Shown here: positions 10,865-20,763 of the stretch, piece by piece | How the letters are laid out: each line of letters opens with the position of its first letter | Position numbering within the stretch: the stretch's first letter is position 1 | DNA from: Pseudomonas wayambapalatensis | GTDB taxonomy: Bacteria > Pseudomonadota > Gammaproteobacteria > Pseudomonadales > Pseudomonadaceae | Assembly: GCA_014268975.2 (NCBI GenBank) | Contig: CP077096.1 | Coordinates: forward strand, 491,001 to 555,000 | DNA length: 64,000 nt | Direction: 5' to 3' | Made by a program: the position numbers and the translations under genes | The notes under the pieces: model-generated | The model's input: the letters and a program-made list of their open reading frames with translations, nothing else | Database searches by the model: none | What the model was told of the DNA's origin: nothing

Positions 10865-12562
10865 TTACGCCTGCTTCACCTCACGCATCGGCTTGCCCTT
10901 CACCGGCGCACCGTTGGCCTTGTAGTACTTGGCCGTGCTGCGTGGCAGTGGCTTGCGGCCACGGATCTTGTCGGAGATTTTCTCGGCGATCATGATCGTG
11001 GTGGCGTTGAGGTTGCCGGTGATGATGATCGGCATGATCGACGCATCGACCACACGCAGGCCTTGCATGCCATGCACGCGGCCTTCGCCATCGACCACCG
11101 CCATGTCGTCGGTGCCCATCTTGCACGAGCAGGATGGGTGGAACGCGGTTTCGGCGTGCTCGCGGATGAATTTGTCCAGCTCTTCATCGGTCTGCACGTG
11201 CGCGCCCGGGCTGATCTCGCGACCGCGATACGGGTCCAGCGCAGGCTGGGCCATGATCTCGCGGGTCAGGCGGATGCCGTCGCGGAACTCTTGCCAGTCC
11301 TGTTCGGTGGCCATGTAGTTGAACAGGATGCTCGGGTGCTGGCGCGGGTCCTTGGACTTGAGTTGGATGCGGCCACGGCTTGGCGAACGCATCGAGCCCA
11401 TGTGCGCCTGGAAGCCATGTTCCTTCACGCCGTTGGAGCCGTTGTAGTTGATCGCCACCGGCAGGAAGTGGTACTGGATGTTCGGCCACTCGAACTCAGG
11501 GCGGGTGCGGATGAAACCACCGGCCTCGAACTGGTTGCTGGCGCCGATGCCGGTGCCGTTGAACAGCCACTCGGCACCGATGGCCGGCTGGTTCCACCAC
11601 AGCAGCGATGGGTACAGCGACACCGGCTGGGTGCAGGCGTACTGCAGATACAGTTCCAGGTGGTCCTGCAGGTTCTCGCCGACGCCCGGCAGGTCGTGGA
11701 CCACCGGAATGTCGAGGCTCTCCAGCAGGGCGCGCGGGCCGACACCGGAGCGCTGCAGCAACTGCGGCGAAGCGATGGCGCCGGAGCTGACGATGACTTC
11801 CTTGCGGGCACGGGCTTCGACGCGCTCTTCGCTGTCACCGACCAGATAGGTCACACCCACGGCGCGCTTGCCTTCGAAGAGTACGCGGTCGCTCAGGGCG
11901 TGAGTGACGATGGTCAGGTTCGGGCGTTTCTTGGCCTGGTCCAGGTAGCCGCGGGCGGTGCTGGAGCGACGACCGTTCTTGGTCACCGAACGGTCCATCG
12001 GTCCGAAGCCTTCCTGCTGGTAGCCGTTGAGGTCTTCGGTGCGTGGGTAACCGGCCTGTACACCGGCTTCGACCATGGCATGGAACAGCGGGTTGTTGCC
12101 GGCTTTTGGCGTGGCAACGCTGACCGGGCCGTCGCCACCGTGGTAGTCGTTCGGGCCGATGTCGCGGGTTTCGGCTTTCTTGAAGTAGGGCAGGCAGTCC
12201 AGGTAGGTCCAGTCTTCCAGGCCTGGCAGTTCGGCCCAGCCGTCGAAGTCCATGGCGTTGCCGCGGATGTAGCACATGCCGTTGATCAGCGAGGAGCCAC
12301 CCAGGCCCTTGCCGCGGCCACATTCCATGCGGCGGCCATCCATGTGCGGCTCAGGGTCGGTCTCGTAGGCCCAGTTGTAGCGGCGGCCCTGCAGCGGGAA
12401 GGCCAGGGCGGCTGGCATCTGGGTGCGGAAATCGAAGCGGTAGTCGGGGCCGCCGGCTTCCAGCAGCAGCACCGAGACGCTGGCGTCTTCGGTCAGGCGG
12501 GTGGCCAGGGTGTTACCGGCCGAACCGGCACCGACGATGATGTAATCGTATTCTTGGGACAT
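10865..12562 (-). CDS. betA: Choline dehydrogenase
   Basis: This 565-aa GMC-family flavoprotein oxidises choline to betaine aldehyde at the membrane. The FAD-binding GxGxxG is in [12 protein letters not shown] (residues 5-16), with the GMC signature [14 protein letters not shown]. The active-site His region is [12 protein letters not shown], and the C-terminal FAD contact is [16 protein letters not shown]. It is the last gene of betI-betB-betA, 76 bp after betB. Length and motifs are normal. Confidence 0.96.
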   Translation of the reverse strand: MSQEYDYIIVGAGSAGNTLATRLTEDASVSVLLLEAGGPDYRFDFRTQMPAALAFPLQGRRYNWAYETDPEPHMDGRRMECGRGKGLGGSSLINGMCYIRGNAMDFDGWAELPGLEDWTYLDCLPYFKKAETRDIGPNDYHGGDGPVSVATPKAGNNPLFHAMVEAGVQAGYPRTEDLNGYQQEGFGPMDRSVTKNGRRSSTARGYLDQAKKRPNLTIVTHALSDRVLFEGKRAVGVTYLVGDSEERVEARARKEVIVSSGAIASPQLLQRSGVGPRALLESLDIPVVHDLPGVGENLQDHLELYLQYACTQPVSLYPSLLWWNQPAIGAEWLFNGTGIGASNQFEAGGFIRTRPEFEWPNIQYHFLPVAINYNGSNGVKEHGFQAHMGSMRSPSRGRIQLKSKDPRQHPSILFNYMATEQDWQEFRDGIRLTREIMAQPALDPYRGREISPGAHVQTDEELDKFIREHAETAFHPSCSCKMGTDDMAVVDGEGRVHGMQGLRVVDASIMPIIITGNLNATTIMIAEKISDKIRGRKPLPRSTAKYYKANGAPVKGKPMREVKQA

Positions 12563-12638
12563 GCAAAGTACCCTCGTTGGCAGTGTTCAGGGGGCGGGAG
12601 CGCCCGTGCGCAAAGGCACGGGCGTGGCCAGACCGGTC

Positions 12639-14111
12639 TTAGAAGACCGAGTTGTAGCCGCCCAGCTCGACCTGCACCGACTTGATGCGAGTGTATTGAG
12701 CCAGCGAGCTGACGCCGTTCTCACGGCCGACGCCCGACTGCTTGTAGCCGCCAACCGGCATTTCGGCTGGCGATTCACCCCAGGCGTTGATCCAGCAGAT
12801 GCCGGCTTCGAGCTTGTGGATGATGCGGTGGGCGCGGGTGATGTCGTTGGTGCATACGCCCGCAGCCAGGCCGTACTCGGTGTCGTTGGCGCGGCGGATG
12901 ACTTCTTCTTCGGTTTCGTAGGTGAGGATGCTCATCACCGGCCCGAAGATTTCTTCCTTGACGATGGTCATGTCGTCGCGGCAGTCGGTGAACACGGTCG
13001 GGGCGACGAAGGCGCCCTTGGCGAACGCGCCTTCGGTCAGACGCTCACCGCCGCACAGCACGCGGGCGCCTTCTTCCTTGCCCTTGGCGATGTAGCCCAG
13101 GACGCTTTCCATGTGCTGGAAGCTGACCAGCGGGCCGAAGTTGGTGTTCTCGTCTTCCGGGTTGCCGATGCGGATGCGGGCGACGCGCTCGGCGATCTTG
13201 GCTTCGAACGCCGCTTTCATCGCGACCGGGACGAACACGCGGGTGCCGTTGGTGCAGACCTGACCGGAGCTGTAGAAGTTGGCCATCATGGCGATGTCGG
13301 CGGCCTTGTCCAGGTCGGCGTCGTCGCAGATGATCAGCGGCGACTTGCCGCCCAGTTCCATGGTCACTTCCTTGAGCGAGGAGCTCGAGGCGCTGGCCAT
13401 GACCTTCTTGCCGGTGGTGGTGCCGCCGGTGAAGGAGACTTTCTCGATGCGTGGGTGCTCGGTCAACAGGGTGCCGACTTCACGGCCGCTACCGGTCAGG
13501 ACGTTGAACACGCCATCCGGCAGGCCGGCTTCGGTGAAGATCTCGGCCAGTTTCAGGGTGGTCAGCGAGGTGACTTCCGACGGCTTGAAGATCATCGCGT
13601 TGCCAGCGGCCAGGGCAGGCGCGGACTTCCACAGGGCGATCTGGATCGGGTAGTTCCACGCGCCGATACCGGCAGTCACGCCCAGTGGCTCGCGACGGGT
13701 GTAGACGAAGGACGATTCGCGCAGCGGGATCTGCTCACCTTCGATGGCCGGGACCAGGCCTGCGTAGTACTCCAGTACATCGGCACCGGTGACGATGTCG
13801 ACGTAGCGGGTTTCGGAGTACGACTTGCCGGTGTCCAGGGTTTCCAGCATGGCCAGCTCGTCGTTGCGCTCGCGCAGGATGTCGACGGCGCGGCGCAGGA
13901 TGCGCGAACGCTGCATGGCTGTCATCGCGGCCCAGACTTTCTGGCCACGTTCGGCGCTCTCGACGGCGCGCTCGACGTCAGCCTCGGTCGCACGCTGGAC
14001 GTGGGCAAGGACTTCGCCGGTGGCCGGGTTGATGGCCTCGAAGGTGGCATCGCTGCCAGCGTCGACATAACCACCATCGATGTAGAGTTTTTGCGTTCCG
14101 AAACGGGCCAT
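12639..14111 (-). CDS. betB: Betaine aldehyde dehydrogenase
   Basis: This 490-aa NAD(P)+-dependent aldehyde dehydrogenase converts betaine aldehyde to glycine betaine. Visible motifs are the cofactor site [11 protein letters not shown], the catalytic Glu in TMELGGKSP and the nucleophile Cys in [14 protein letters not shown]. The C-terminal signature is [15 protein letters not shown]. The length equals that of characterised Pseudomonas BetB. It is the middle gene of the operon, 30 bp after betI. Confidence 0.96.
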   Translation of the reverse strand: MARFGTQKLYIDGGYVDAGSDATFEAINPATGEVLAHVQRATEADVERAVESAERGQKVWAAMTAMQRSRILRRAVDILRERNDELAMLETLDTGKSYSETRYVDIVTGADVLEYYAGLVPAIEGEQIPLRESSFVYTRREPLGVTAGIGAWNYPIQIALWKSAPALAAGNAMIFKPSEVTSLTTLKLAEIFTEAGLPDGVFNVLTGSGREVGTLLTEHPRIEKVSFTGGTTTGKKVMASASSSSLKEVTMELGGKSPLIICDDADLDKAADIAMMANFYSSGQVCTNGTRVFVPVAMKAAFEAKIAERVARIRIGNPEDENTNFGPLVSFQHMESVLGYIAKGKEEGARVLCGGERLTEGAFAKGAFVAPTVFTDCRDDMTIVKEEIFGPVMSILTYETEEEVIRRANDTEYGLAAGVCTNDITRAHRIIHKLEAGICWINAWGESPAEMPVGGYKQSGVGRENGVSSLAQYTRIKSVQVELGGYNSVF

Positions 14112-14141
14112 AGAGTCCTCGCAAGTGCAGTGTGTGATTGG

Positions 14142-14807
14142 CTAGCCGCGTCGTGCTCCTGCCGATTGGGCAGTCGCTGCGTGCGATCGTTCAGCCGCCT
14201 GGGGGTTGGAATCCAGGTCGTGCTGCTTAGCCAGTTGTAGATCCATGTATTCGTAGGCGATCCGTATTGCCTGCTCTGTGTCGAACGCGTCGCCCGAGAG
14301 CGCACCGCGCAGCCACAGGCCGTCGATCAGGGCCGCCAGCCCGCGAGCGGCCTTGCGCGCATGGTAGAGCGGCAAGACACGGCGGAACTGGCAGCACAGG
14401 TTGGAGTAAAGGCGGTGATCGTTGATCCGCTGCAACCTGTGCAAGGACGGCTGGTGCATGCTGGCGGCCCAGAAGGCCAACCAGGTTTTCATTGCCGGGC
14501 CGCTGACCTGGCTTGCGTCGAAGTTGCCTTCGACGATCACTCTCAGGTGCGCCCGCGGGCTGTCGTCTGTGAGGGCTTGTCGGCGGGCGACGGTGCCTTC
14601 GCTCAACGCGTTCATGAGGTAGCGCATGGTCGCTGCGATCAGGCCGTTCTTGTCCTGAAAGTAGTGACTGATGATGCCGTTCGACACACCGGCCAAACGG
14701 GCAATCAGCGCAATGCTGGCATCTCCCAGACCGACCTGGTCGACAGCCTGCAATGTGGCGTCGATCAACTGCTGGCGGCGGATGGGTTGCATACCGACCT
14801 TGGGCAT
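14142..14807 (-). CDS. betI: Choline-responsive repressor BetI (TetR family)
   Basis: The product is 221 aa. The N-terminal helix-turn-helix (about 10-55) reads [22 protein letters not shown], and the ligand domain is typical of BetI ([28 protein letters not shown]). BetI represses the bet genes and is released by choline. Family members usually end near residue 197 after the DLQLAKQ motif; here about 24 extra residues, Ala/Arg/Ser-rich, follow it. A matching 20-bp palindrome lies 69 bp upstream. It is the first gene of the minus-strand operon. Confidence 0.94.
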   Translation of the reverse strand: MPKVGMQPIRRQQLIDATLQAVDQVGLGDASIALIARLAGVSNGIISHYFQDKNGLIAATMRYLMNALSEGTVARRQALTDDSPRAHLRVIVEGNFDASQVSGPAMKTWLAFWAASMHQPSLHRLQRINDHRLYSNLCCQFRRVLPLYHARKAARGLAALIDGLWLRGALSGDAFDTEQAIRIAYEYMDLQLAKQHDLDSNPQAAERSHAATAQSAGARRG

Positions 14808-14876
14808 CTTGCTATCTCCTCAGGCCTGCGAGCGGACGACCTGCATCCGACTCGGCAAGGGCCAGTCTATTTTGTT

Positions 14877-14896
14877 TTGATTGAACGTTCAATCAA
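14877..14896. promoter_or_regulatory. Probable BetI operator
   Basis: TTGATTGAACGTTCAATCAA is a perfect 20-bp palindrome, 69 bp upstream of betI in the betI/betT divergent gap. TetR-type repressors bind such sites, and BetI boxes in other bacteria have similar AT-rich arms around a TGAAC-GTTCA core. Confidence 0.8.
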
Positions 14897-15284
14897 TAAA
14901 GAATAAGCTCTGCGACAATTTGTGCCATTGACAGTTTTTCAGGCGGTCGAGAAAGCACGGATTGACACCCCAGGAAAACGTGTAACCCCCGGAATACAAG
15001 GCGTTGACGGGCAAGAACGATGCATGGACAGATTCTGCCGAGCGGTCGATGACCGCGCGGACGACCCTTGGAGCGGGTCAGGCGAGCTGTGACGAATGCG
15101 CGCATCCAGCAAGGATGGCAGCGTTCAGGCAGTGCCCGCCGGTCTGTTTAATTGCAGCGTTTCGATTCGGGATCACGGTTTCCAGGGTGCTTTTATAACA
15201 CCTGACGCAGTGGGGCTATTGCACCAATTGCGCGGGAACTGACTGATTAGCCTCCACAGCCTTACTGCCCGGAGCATTCGTGCA
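14897..15284. other. betI/betT intergenic remainder
   Basis: This is about 390 bp without a supported gene. A TATAAC hexamer at 15194-15199 could be the -10 of a betT promoter, but no good -35 is seen at the right spacing. GGAG at about 15270 serves betT translation. No second copy of the BetI palindrome was found. Short open frames here lack ribosome sites and coding character. Confidence 0.4.
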
Positions 15285-17288
15285 ATGAGTTCTGCCTCCC
15301 TGACAAAGCCCCCCGCCGAGAGGGTTCGGGTCAACCGCGTGGTGTTCTTCACCTCCGCGCTGCTGGTCCTCGCGTTGACTGCCTTGCTTATCGCTGTACC
15401 CGAAACCGCCGGCCAGGTGCTGGGCGTGGCCCAGAGATGGCTGACGCGCACCTTCGGCTGGTACTACATGCTGGTGATCTGTGGTTACCTCGTGTTCGTC
15501 GTCTTCCTGGCCTTCTCCGACTACGGCAAGCTCAAGCTGGGCGGCAAGGATGACCAGCCCGACTTCAGCTATGGCGCCTGGGCCGGCATGCTGTTCTCGT
15601 CCGGTATCGGTATCTCGCTGCTGTATTTCGGCGCATCCGAACCGCTGGACCACTACTTCAACCCGCCCGAAGGCACCCCCGCGAGCCTCGAAGCGGCGCG
15701 CCAGGGCCTGCAACTGACCTTCCTGCACTGGGGCCTGCATGGCTGGGCGATCTACGCCCTGGTGGGCCTGGCCGTGGGCTACTTCGCCTACCGCCACAAC
15801 CAGCCGCTGGCGCTGCGTTCGGCGCTGTACCCGCTGGTCGGTGAGCGCTGGGTCAAGGGCGCGGCGGGCAACGCCGTGGACATCTTCGGCATGTTCGTCA
15901 CCCTGCTGGGCCTGGTGACCAACCTGGGTATCGGTTCGATGCAGGTGTCTTCGGGCCTGGAATACCTGTTCGGCATGGACCACAGCAAGACCAACCTGCT
16001 GGTGGTCATTCTGGTGATGGCTGGGGTGGCCACCGTCGCCGCCGTGTCGGGGGTGGAAAACGGCATTCGCCGCCTGTCCAACCTGAACATCATGCTGTTC
16101 AGCGGCCTGCTGATCTTCGTCCTGCTTGGCGGCAACACCCTGCACCTGCTCAACGGCTTCGTGCAGAACGTCGGCGACTACCTCAACGGCATCGTGCTCA
16201 AGACCTTCGACCTCTACGTCTACGAGGGCGAGGCGGGCAAATCCGAGCGCTGGCTGGGCCTGTGGACCGTGTTCTACTGGGCCTGGTGGATCTCCTGGGG
16301 CCCGTTCGTCGGCATGTTCATCGCCCGTATCTCCAAGGGCCGTACCGTACGCCAGCTGGTCAGCGGCGTGCTGCTGATCCCGCTGGGCTTCACCCTGGCG
16401 TGGCTGTCGATCTTCGGCAACACCGCGTTGGACCTGGTAATCAACCAGGGCGCCGTGGAGCTGGGCAAGACCGCGTTGGAACAGCCGTCGATGTCGATCT
16501 ACCAGTTGCTGGAATACTTCCCGGCGGCCAAGGTGGTGATCGGTGTGGCGGTGTTCGTCGGCTTCGTGCTGTTCCTCACCCCGGCCGACTCGGGTGCGGT
16601 GATGATGGCCAACCTTTCGTGCAAAGGTGGCCAGGTCGACGAGGACGCGCCGCACTGGATGGTGGTGTTCTGGTCGGTGATCATCACCCTGGTCACCATC
16701 GGCCTGCTGTTCGCCGGCAACTTCGAAGCCATGCAGACCATGGTGGTGCTGGCCGGCCTGCCGTTCTCGGTGGTGCTGGTGCTGTTCATGTTCGGCTTGT
16801 ACAAGGCGATGATGCAGGATGTCGCGGTCGAGCAGGAACGTGCGGAGCTGGCTGCCCGTGGCCGTCGTGGCTTCAGCGAGCGCCTCACGCAACTGGAGCT
16901 CGAGCCGACCCAGGCGGTGGTGCAGCGCTTCATGGACAAGCAGGTCAGCCCGGCCCTCAAGGAGGCGGCTGAACAACTGCGCGCCCAGGGCTTCGAGGTG
17001 GAGACCCGCGTCGGTCAGTCGCGCAACATGATGGGTGTGCGGGTGATGATGGAAGAGGGCAACCCCTTCGTTTATGAAGTCAGCCTGGACGGCTATCTGG
17101 CGGCACCGAGCGAGGCATCTGCCGGGGGCGAGCCTGAAGTGCGCCAGCGCTTCTACCGCGCCGAGGTGTACCTGCACAACGGTAGTCAGGAGTACGACCT
17201 GATGGGCTTCCTGCCCGAGCAGATCGTGCGCGATGTGCTCGATCAGTTCGAAAGCCATCGCCAGTTGCTGGGGCGTGTCTACAGCTGA
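15285..17288 (+). CDS. betT: High-affinity choline transporter BetT (BCCT family)
   Basis: The product is 667 aa. Twelve membrane helices fill the first ~510 residues, with the BCCT substrate-site segment around WTVFYWAWWISWGPFVGMFIA. Other conserved parts are GIGISLLYFGASEPLDHY and FLTPADSGAVMM. A hydrophilic tail of about 150 residues follows; in BetT-type carriers this tail senses osmotic strength. The carrier is proton-coupled and brings in choline for BetA/BetB. It is divergent from betIBA across a shared control region and is followed by a strong terminator. Confidence 0.94.
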   Translation: MSSASLTKPPAERVRVNRVVFFTSALLVLALTALLIAVPETAGQVLGVAQRWLTRTFGWYYMLVICGYLVFVVFLAFSDYGKLKLGGKDDQPDFSYGAWAGMLFSSGIGISLLYFGASEPLDHYFNPPEGTPASLEAARQGLQLTFLHWGLHGWAIYALVGLAVGYFAYRHNQPLALRSALYPLVGERWVKGAAGNAVDIFGMFVTLLGLVTNLGIGSMQVSSGLEYLFGMDHSKTNLLVVILVMAGVATVAAVSGVENGIRRLSNLNIMLFSGLLIFVLLGGNTLHLLNGFVQNVGDYLNGIVLKTFDLYVYEGEAGKSERWLGLWTVFYWAWWISWGPFVGMFIARISKGRTVRQLVSGVLLIPLGFTLAWLSIFGNTALDLVINQGAVELGKTALEQPSMSIYQLLEYFPAAKVVIGVAVFVGFVLFLTPADSGAVMMANLSCKGGQVDEDAPHWMVVFWSVIITLVTIGLLFAGNFEAMQTMVVLAGLPFSVVLVLFMFGLYKAMMQDVAVEQERAELAARGRRGFSERLTQLELEPTQAVVQRFMDKQVSPALKEAAEQLRAQGFEVETRVGQSRNMMGVRVMMEEGNPFVYEVSLDGYLAAPSEASAGGEPEVRQRFYRAEVYLHNGSQEYDLMGFLPEQIVRDVLDQFESHRQLLGRVYS

Positions 17289-17311
17289 TCGCCCCTACGC
17301 GTGCTGTCATG

Positions 17312-17342
17312 AAAAGGCCCTGTCACACGACAGGGCCTTTTT
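17312..17342 (+). terminator. Terminator of betT
   Basis: A perfect 13-bp stem AAAAGGCCCTGTC / GACAGGGCCTTTT closes a 4-base loop 23 bp after the betT stop. It also faces the convergent serine-protease gene and could serve both. Confidence 0.88.
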
Positions 17343-17349
17343 GTTTGCC

Positions 17350-18822
17350 TCAGCGAGCTACAGGCGCAATCACGTCGGTGCGGACCGCAGATTGTTGGCG
17401 GATGATGTCCTCGCCTCGGGTGCAGATCTTCAGCGGCAGCTTGCTGGCCTCGAAGATGAAGTGGGTGTGACGCAGGAGGCCAAAGCCCTTGGGGTCGTCA
17501 CAGTCGATCTTCGCTGCCGGGCCTTGCTTGACCCGGTAGTGGACCACGTCCGGTGGATGGCGTGTCCAGGTGACTCGCACGCCACCATTGTCCTGATACG
17601 CATAGGTCACGTCGGGGAAGGGCACGTCCTTGGCGGGCAACAGTTCCGTCGCCAGCGTCAGGCTGTTGGCCATCAGCGCGAACGAGGGCGCCTGCTCGGG
17701 GGTATTCACGCCGATCAGGCAGAGAAAGTGCCAGCCGGGCTCTGGGCCGACGGGGGCGTCGATCGGCACTTCCCCCGCAGCGATGGTGCCGCTGTAGCCG
17801 GTCGGCTCTTCGCAGGCCAGTGGGTCGGTCGTGGTCTTGAAGCGGTAGCGGGGCGTGTCGAGGGTGAAGTGCAGGTTCCAACCGGGCGGGGTGTACTGCC
17901 CTTGCTCATCGCTGGCGATCTTTTCCAGAAAGCGAGGCCGCTTGGTCACCGTTGCCGAGAAGCCGGGCAGTAGCTGGCAGCTGTCCAGTGCCAGGTCGGC
18001 CACACCTTGCTTGAAGCAGCCGAGGACCCTGTTCAGCGGCATGGCGATGTTGCGTGGCGGGGCGTCTTGCGAGCCTTGCGCATTTACGCAAGGGCTGTTT
18101 GTAGCGCAGGGCGCGCTGGCGTCGCTGGTGACACTGTTGATCACTGCGATCACCTGCTGGTCGTCTGGCGTTATCACGGGGCTGCCTGAGGCACCGGCAC
18201 TGACCCCGGGGCAGTCGTTGACGCGTATGTTGCGCCAGACCCAGGGGTGCTCCAGGGCAAAGTCGGCGGGGTGCTCGGTACAGCTTGCCACGCGCAGGCC
18301 CTTGCCGATGCTGCCGGGTTCACCAATGACCACAACCGGTTTTTCTTTGGCCGGGTTGCTGCCCATGCGCAGCGGCATGATGCCTTGCGACATGACTTCA
18401 TCGAGCGTGGCGTCCAGCTCAAGCAGTGCCAGGTCGGTGCCCTGCATGCTGTTCCACAGGCTGCGCTTGAGAGCGAAGGTCTTGCGCTGCTCCTGGGTGT
18501 CGATGAAGTAGTTGAAGGCGATGCTGCCGTGTGTCGGCTGGTCCTGGCCGATGCGGCCATTGCGCGTGTCCACGCAGTGGCCGCTGGTCAGGATGTAGGC
18601 GGGGCCGCTGTAGGTCGTGGGCGGGTTGTCGCGGCTGTCGATCAAGGTGGCGATGCACAGTCTGCCGTTGTCCATGGTCAATCGGCCGATTCCGCTCCAG
18701 TGCGCATGTTGCGCCTGGGCATTCAACACGGGGCTTGGTGTGCTTGCAGGTTCTGCCATGAGGGCTGCAGGGGCTAATGCACCGAGCAGGGCGGCGAGGC
18801 TCCAGGGAGATAGTGAGGGCAT
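17350..18822 (-). CDS. Secreted trypsin-like serine protease
   Basis: This 490-aa protein starts at ATG 18822, with GGAG 8 bases upstream, and opens with a signal peptide (about 1-23, ending ALMAEP). The chymotrypsin-fold triad is visible: His82 in TSGHCVD, Asp130 in GTDLALLEL and Ser212 in AGASGSPV. The usual GDSGGP is changed to GASGSP. The roughly 200 residues after the protease domain are unassigned, with several Cys that could form disulfides. The target is unknown. It is divergent, by 78 bp, from an orphan toxin-like gene and not part of the neighbouring core genes, which suggests an acquired pair. Confidence 0.8.
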   Translation of the reverse strand: MPSLSPWSLAALLGALAPAALMAEPASTPSPVLNAQAQHAHWSGIGRLTMDNGRLCIATLIDSRDNPPTTYSGPAYILTSGHCVDTRNGRIGQDQPTHGSIAFNYFIDTQEQRKTFALKRSLWNSMQGTDLALLELDATLDEVMSQGIMPLRMGSNPAKEKPVVVIGEPGSIGKGLRVASCTEHPADFALEHPWVWRNIRVNDCPGVSAGASGSPVITPDDQQVIAVINSVTSDASAPCATNSPCVNAQGSQDAPPRNIAMPLNRVLGCFKQGVADLALDSCQLLPGFSATVTKRPRFLEKIASDEQGQYTPPGWNLHFTLDTPRYRFKTTTDPLACEEPTGYSGTIAAGEVPIDAPVGPEPGWHFLCLIGVNTPEQAPSFALMANSLTLATELLPAKDVPFPDVTYAYQDNGGVRVTWTRHPPDVVHYRVKQGPAAKIDCDDPKGFGLLRHTHFIFEASKLPLKICTRGEDIIRQQSAVRTDVIAPVAR

Positions 18823-18900
18823 CAGTAGGCTCCGTTGTGGGGACACGCAGCAGCCTGTTCCGACAAGAGAGGGTGTGGGCGGTAGATATCGCGTGACCTG

Positions 18901-20742
18901 ATGCAGGGGAGGCAAAACGCCAAGCTTGAGGAGCTGCGGACCAAGCTCGTCAAGGTGAAAGAAACACTCGACCAACCGCCTCCCACGGATCCGGACAACC
19001 TTTCCCGGTTCAACACGTTGACCGAACTGTACACCGCAAAACGCGATGCACTGATGCGCGAGATGAACGGCCTGCGCCGGCAGCGTATCGAACTGGTGTA
19101 TTCCATGTTCGAGCACTACGTCAACGCAGAGAACAGCATTGTCACGCTGCTGGATAACCCTAACTATACCCGCACGACCGCCCACGACAGGGACCAGCGA
19201 CAAACCCTCACGAATGTGCGTCGAGACCTGATCAGCTATGGCGTGTTCATCCTCGATGAAGCGGTGGCGGTGGGTAACTTCCATGAGTATGACCGGATTG
19301 CCAGCAGTTTGAGCGGGGCCACGCCGCAAGCCCGCGCAGCCCTCTATGTCAGGTGCCGGGAGTTGCTTGAGGGGCTGGTGCTGGACCAGCCAAGGATCAT
19401 GGAGGTCTCCAGCCAGATGGATCGTGTGCTGGCGGTCAGCGATATCGGTATGGAGATCGAATCGAGCAGGGGCCGTGTCACCGTTGCGCAAGTCATCGCC
19501 GCTCGCAAGACGTCTACGGTCATGATCCGCTTCTTCCAGGCCATGAGCCTGGTCGAACTGGCCCTTCGCTTGAAAGAAGGAGCCACCAACCAGCATTACA
19601 CGATCTTCCGTGACGCGATCGCCAGTTACCGTTTGCGTGTTGCCGCCAACTCCCACCATCTCTCGATGTTCTGCGAGCTGCCGATTGCCGAGCGCATCGA
19701 GGTGCTGCAAGGTGCCTGGGATGAGTACCTGGCAGCGATCCTCAACTGTGACCGCATCACCAAGCTGGGCAGACGCTTGGTCGATATCCAGCGCCTGGCA
19801 TCCTACAGAGAGCAGATGGTGCTGTTGAAGACAATGGCAGGCGAGTCGCTGGTCGAAGCCATGCGTGAGCAGGCAGCCGGGCAAGCCCAGGCGCCGCGTC
19901 GTGCGGTTTATCCGCTGCGTGCATTGCAAGTGGCGCGCACCCATGCAGGCCAGACAGTGCTGGGTACCGAGGTCATGGTCGATGGGAAGTCGGAATTGCA
20001 GGTCAAGGGCGCGTTCAGCGCCCAGGTCCAACACCGTTTTCACAAGACAGGCGGTGCATGGTTCGAAGAGGTCGCGAGCACAGCACCTGAGCCGCAATCG
20101 CGGGCCTCGACGCCGGAATCCGAGAGGAAAAGCCGTGAACTGGCTGAGGGCATACTGGCGCAGAACGAGAGCGTCATCGAACAGGCCAAGGCATTGGTGG
20201 CCAACGACGCGCAGGACAGCGGGTTGATCTCGATGCTCGATGCGCAGGTCGCCGAGGTGCTGGACTTGCGCGAACAGTTGGCGGACGTGGATAGCACCGA
20301 CAGCCTGCTGGGTCGTCTGGATGACGCTGTGATCCGGTTGCGCGAGCAGAAGCGCGAATGCCTGGTCGAGCTTTATACCAAGACGCGCTATCCCGGCGCC
20401 CATGGGTTGAGCTTCCTCCATCAGCAAGGCTTGATCGCGGTCGAGTACGTGGGGCCGCGCAAGCCGGTTTCGGATGGTTTCCTGGATGAGTACCGCATCA
20501 ACCTGCTCAAGTCGTCCGCTGACAGCAAGGGCCGCCCCCTGTGGGCTGCGCACTTCCACTTCGCTGACTCCCAGGCGGCGCCCACCGCGTTCGGCAAGGG
20601 CCACCTGAAGCTCTGGAGCCAGCGCAAGATGGGCTATAGGGAGCAGATGAGGGCCGCGAGCGAGGGGCAGGTGCTGAGCATCTACCGGGGCAACCTGACC
20701 TACGCCCAGGCCAAGGACATCATTCCCTTCAACAGCCTGTAG
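18901..20742 (+). CDS. Protein resembling the C-terminal part of DUF6543/dermonecrotic-toxin-like proteins
   Basis: The product is 613 aa if the first in-frame ATG (18901) is used; an in-frame stop lies at 18883-18885 and no good ribosome site precedes the ATG. There is no signal peptide or membrane segment; the sequence is mostly charged alpha-helix (LRREMNGL..QRIELVYSMFEHY, then RKSRELAEGILAQNESVIEQA). The final ~130 residues (GFLDEYRINLL, LWAAHFHF, FGKGHLKLWSQRKMG, VLSIYRGNLTYAQA) recall the C-terminus of very large Pseudomonas DUF6543 toxin-like proteins. The N-terminal toxin part is missing. Family assignment is from memory, and the function is unknown. Confidence 0.6.
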   Translation: MQGRQNAKLEELRTKLVKVKETLDQPPPTDPDNLSRFNTLTELYTAKRDALMREMNGLRRQRIELVYSMFEHYVNAENSIVTLLDNPNYTRTTAHDRDQRQTLTNVRRDLISYGVFILDEAVAVGNFHEYDRIASSLSGATPQARAALYVRCRELLEGLVLDQPRIMEVSSQMDRVLAVSDIGMEIESSRGRVTVAQVIAARKTSTVMIRFFQAMSLVELALRLKEGATNQHYTIFRDAIASYRLRVAANSHHLSMFCELPIAERIEVLQGAWDEYLAAILNCDRITKLGRRLVDIQRLASYREQMVLLKTMAGESLVEAMREQAAGQAQAPRRAVYPLRALQVARTHAGQTVLGTEVMVDGKSELQVKGAFSAQVQHRFHKTGGAWFEEVASTAPEPQSRASTPESERKSRELAEGILAQNESVIEQAKALVANDAQDSGLISMLDAQVAEVLDLREQLADVDSTDSLLGRLDDAVIRLREQKRECLVELYTKTRYPGAHGLSFLHQQGLIAVEYVGPRKPVSDGFLDEYRINLLKSSADSKGRPLWAAHFHFADSQAAPTAFGKGHLKLWSQRKMGYREQMRAASEGQVLSIYRGNLTYAQAKDIIPFNSL

Positions 20743-20763
20743 GCGCTCTGAACGGCGCGCGGA

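Noticed and set aside
14893..15105. Small minus-strand frame in the betI/betT gap
   Set aside because: No ribosome site, Cys/Arg/Leu-rich text, and it overlaps the operator.
15216..17258. 680-residue minus-strand frame opposite betT
   Set aside because: His/Gln-rich shadow of a well-supported transporter gene.
18823..20604. Upstream extension of the serine-protease frame to 1084 residues
   Set aside because: The extension is antisense to the 613-residue gene. The ATG at 18822 has a ribosome site and begins a proper signal peptide.
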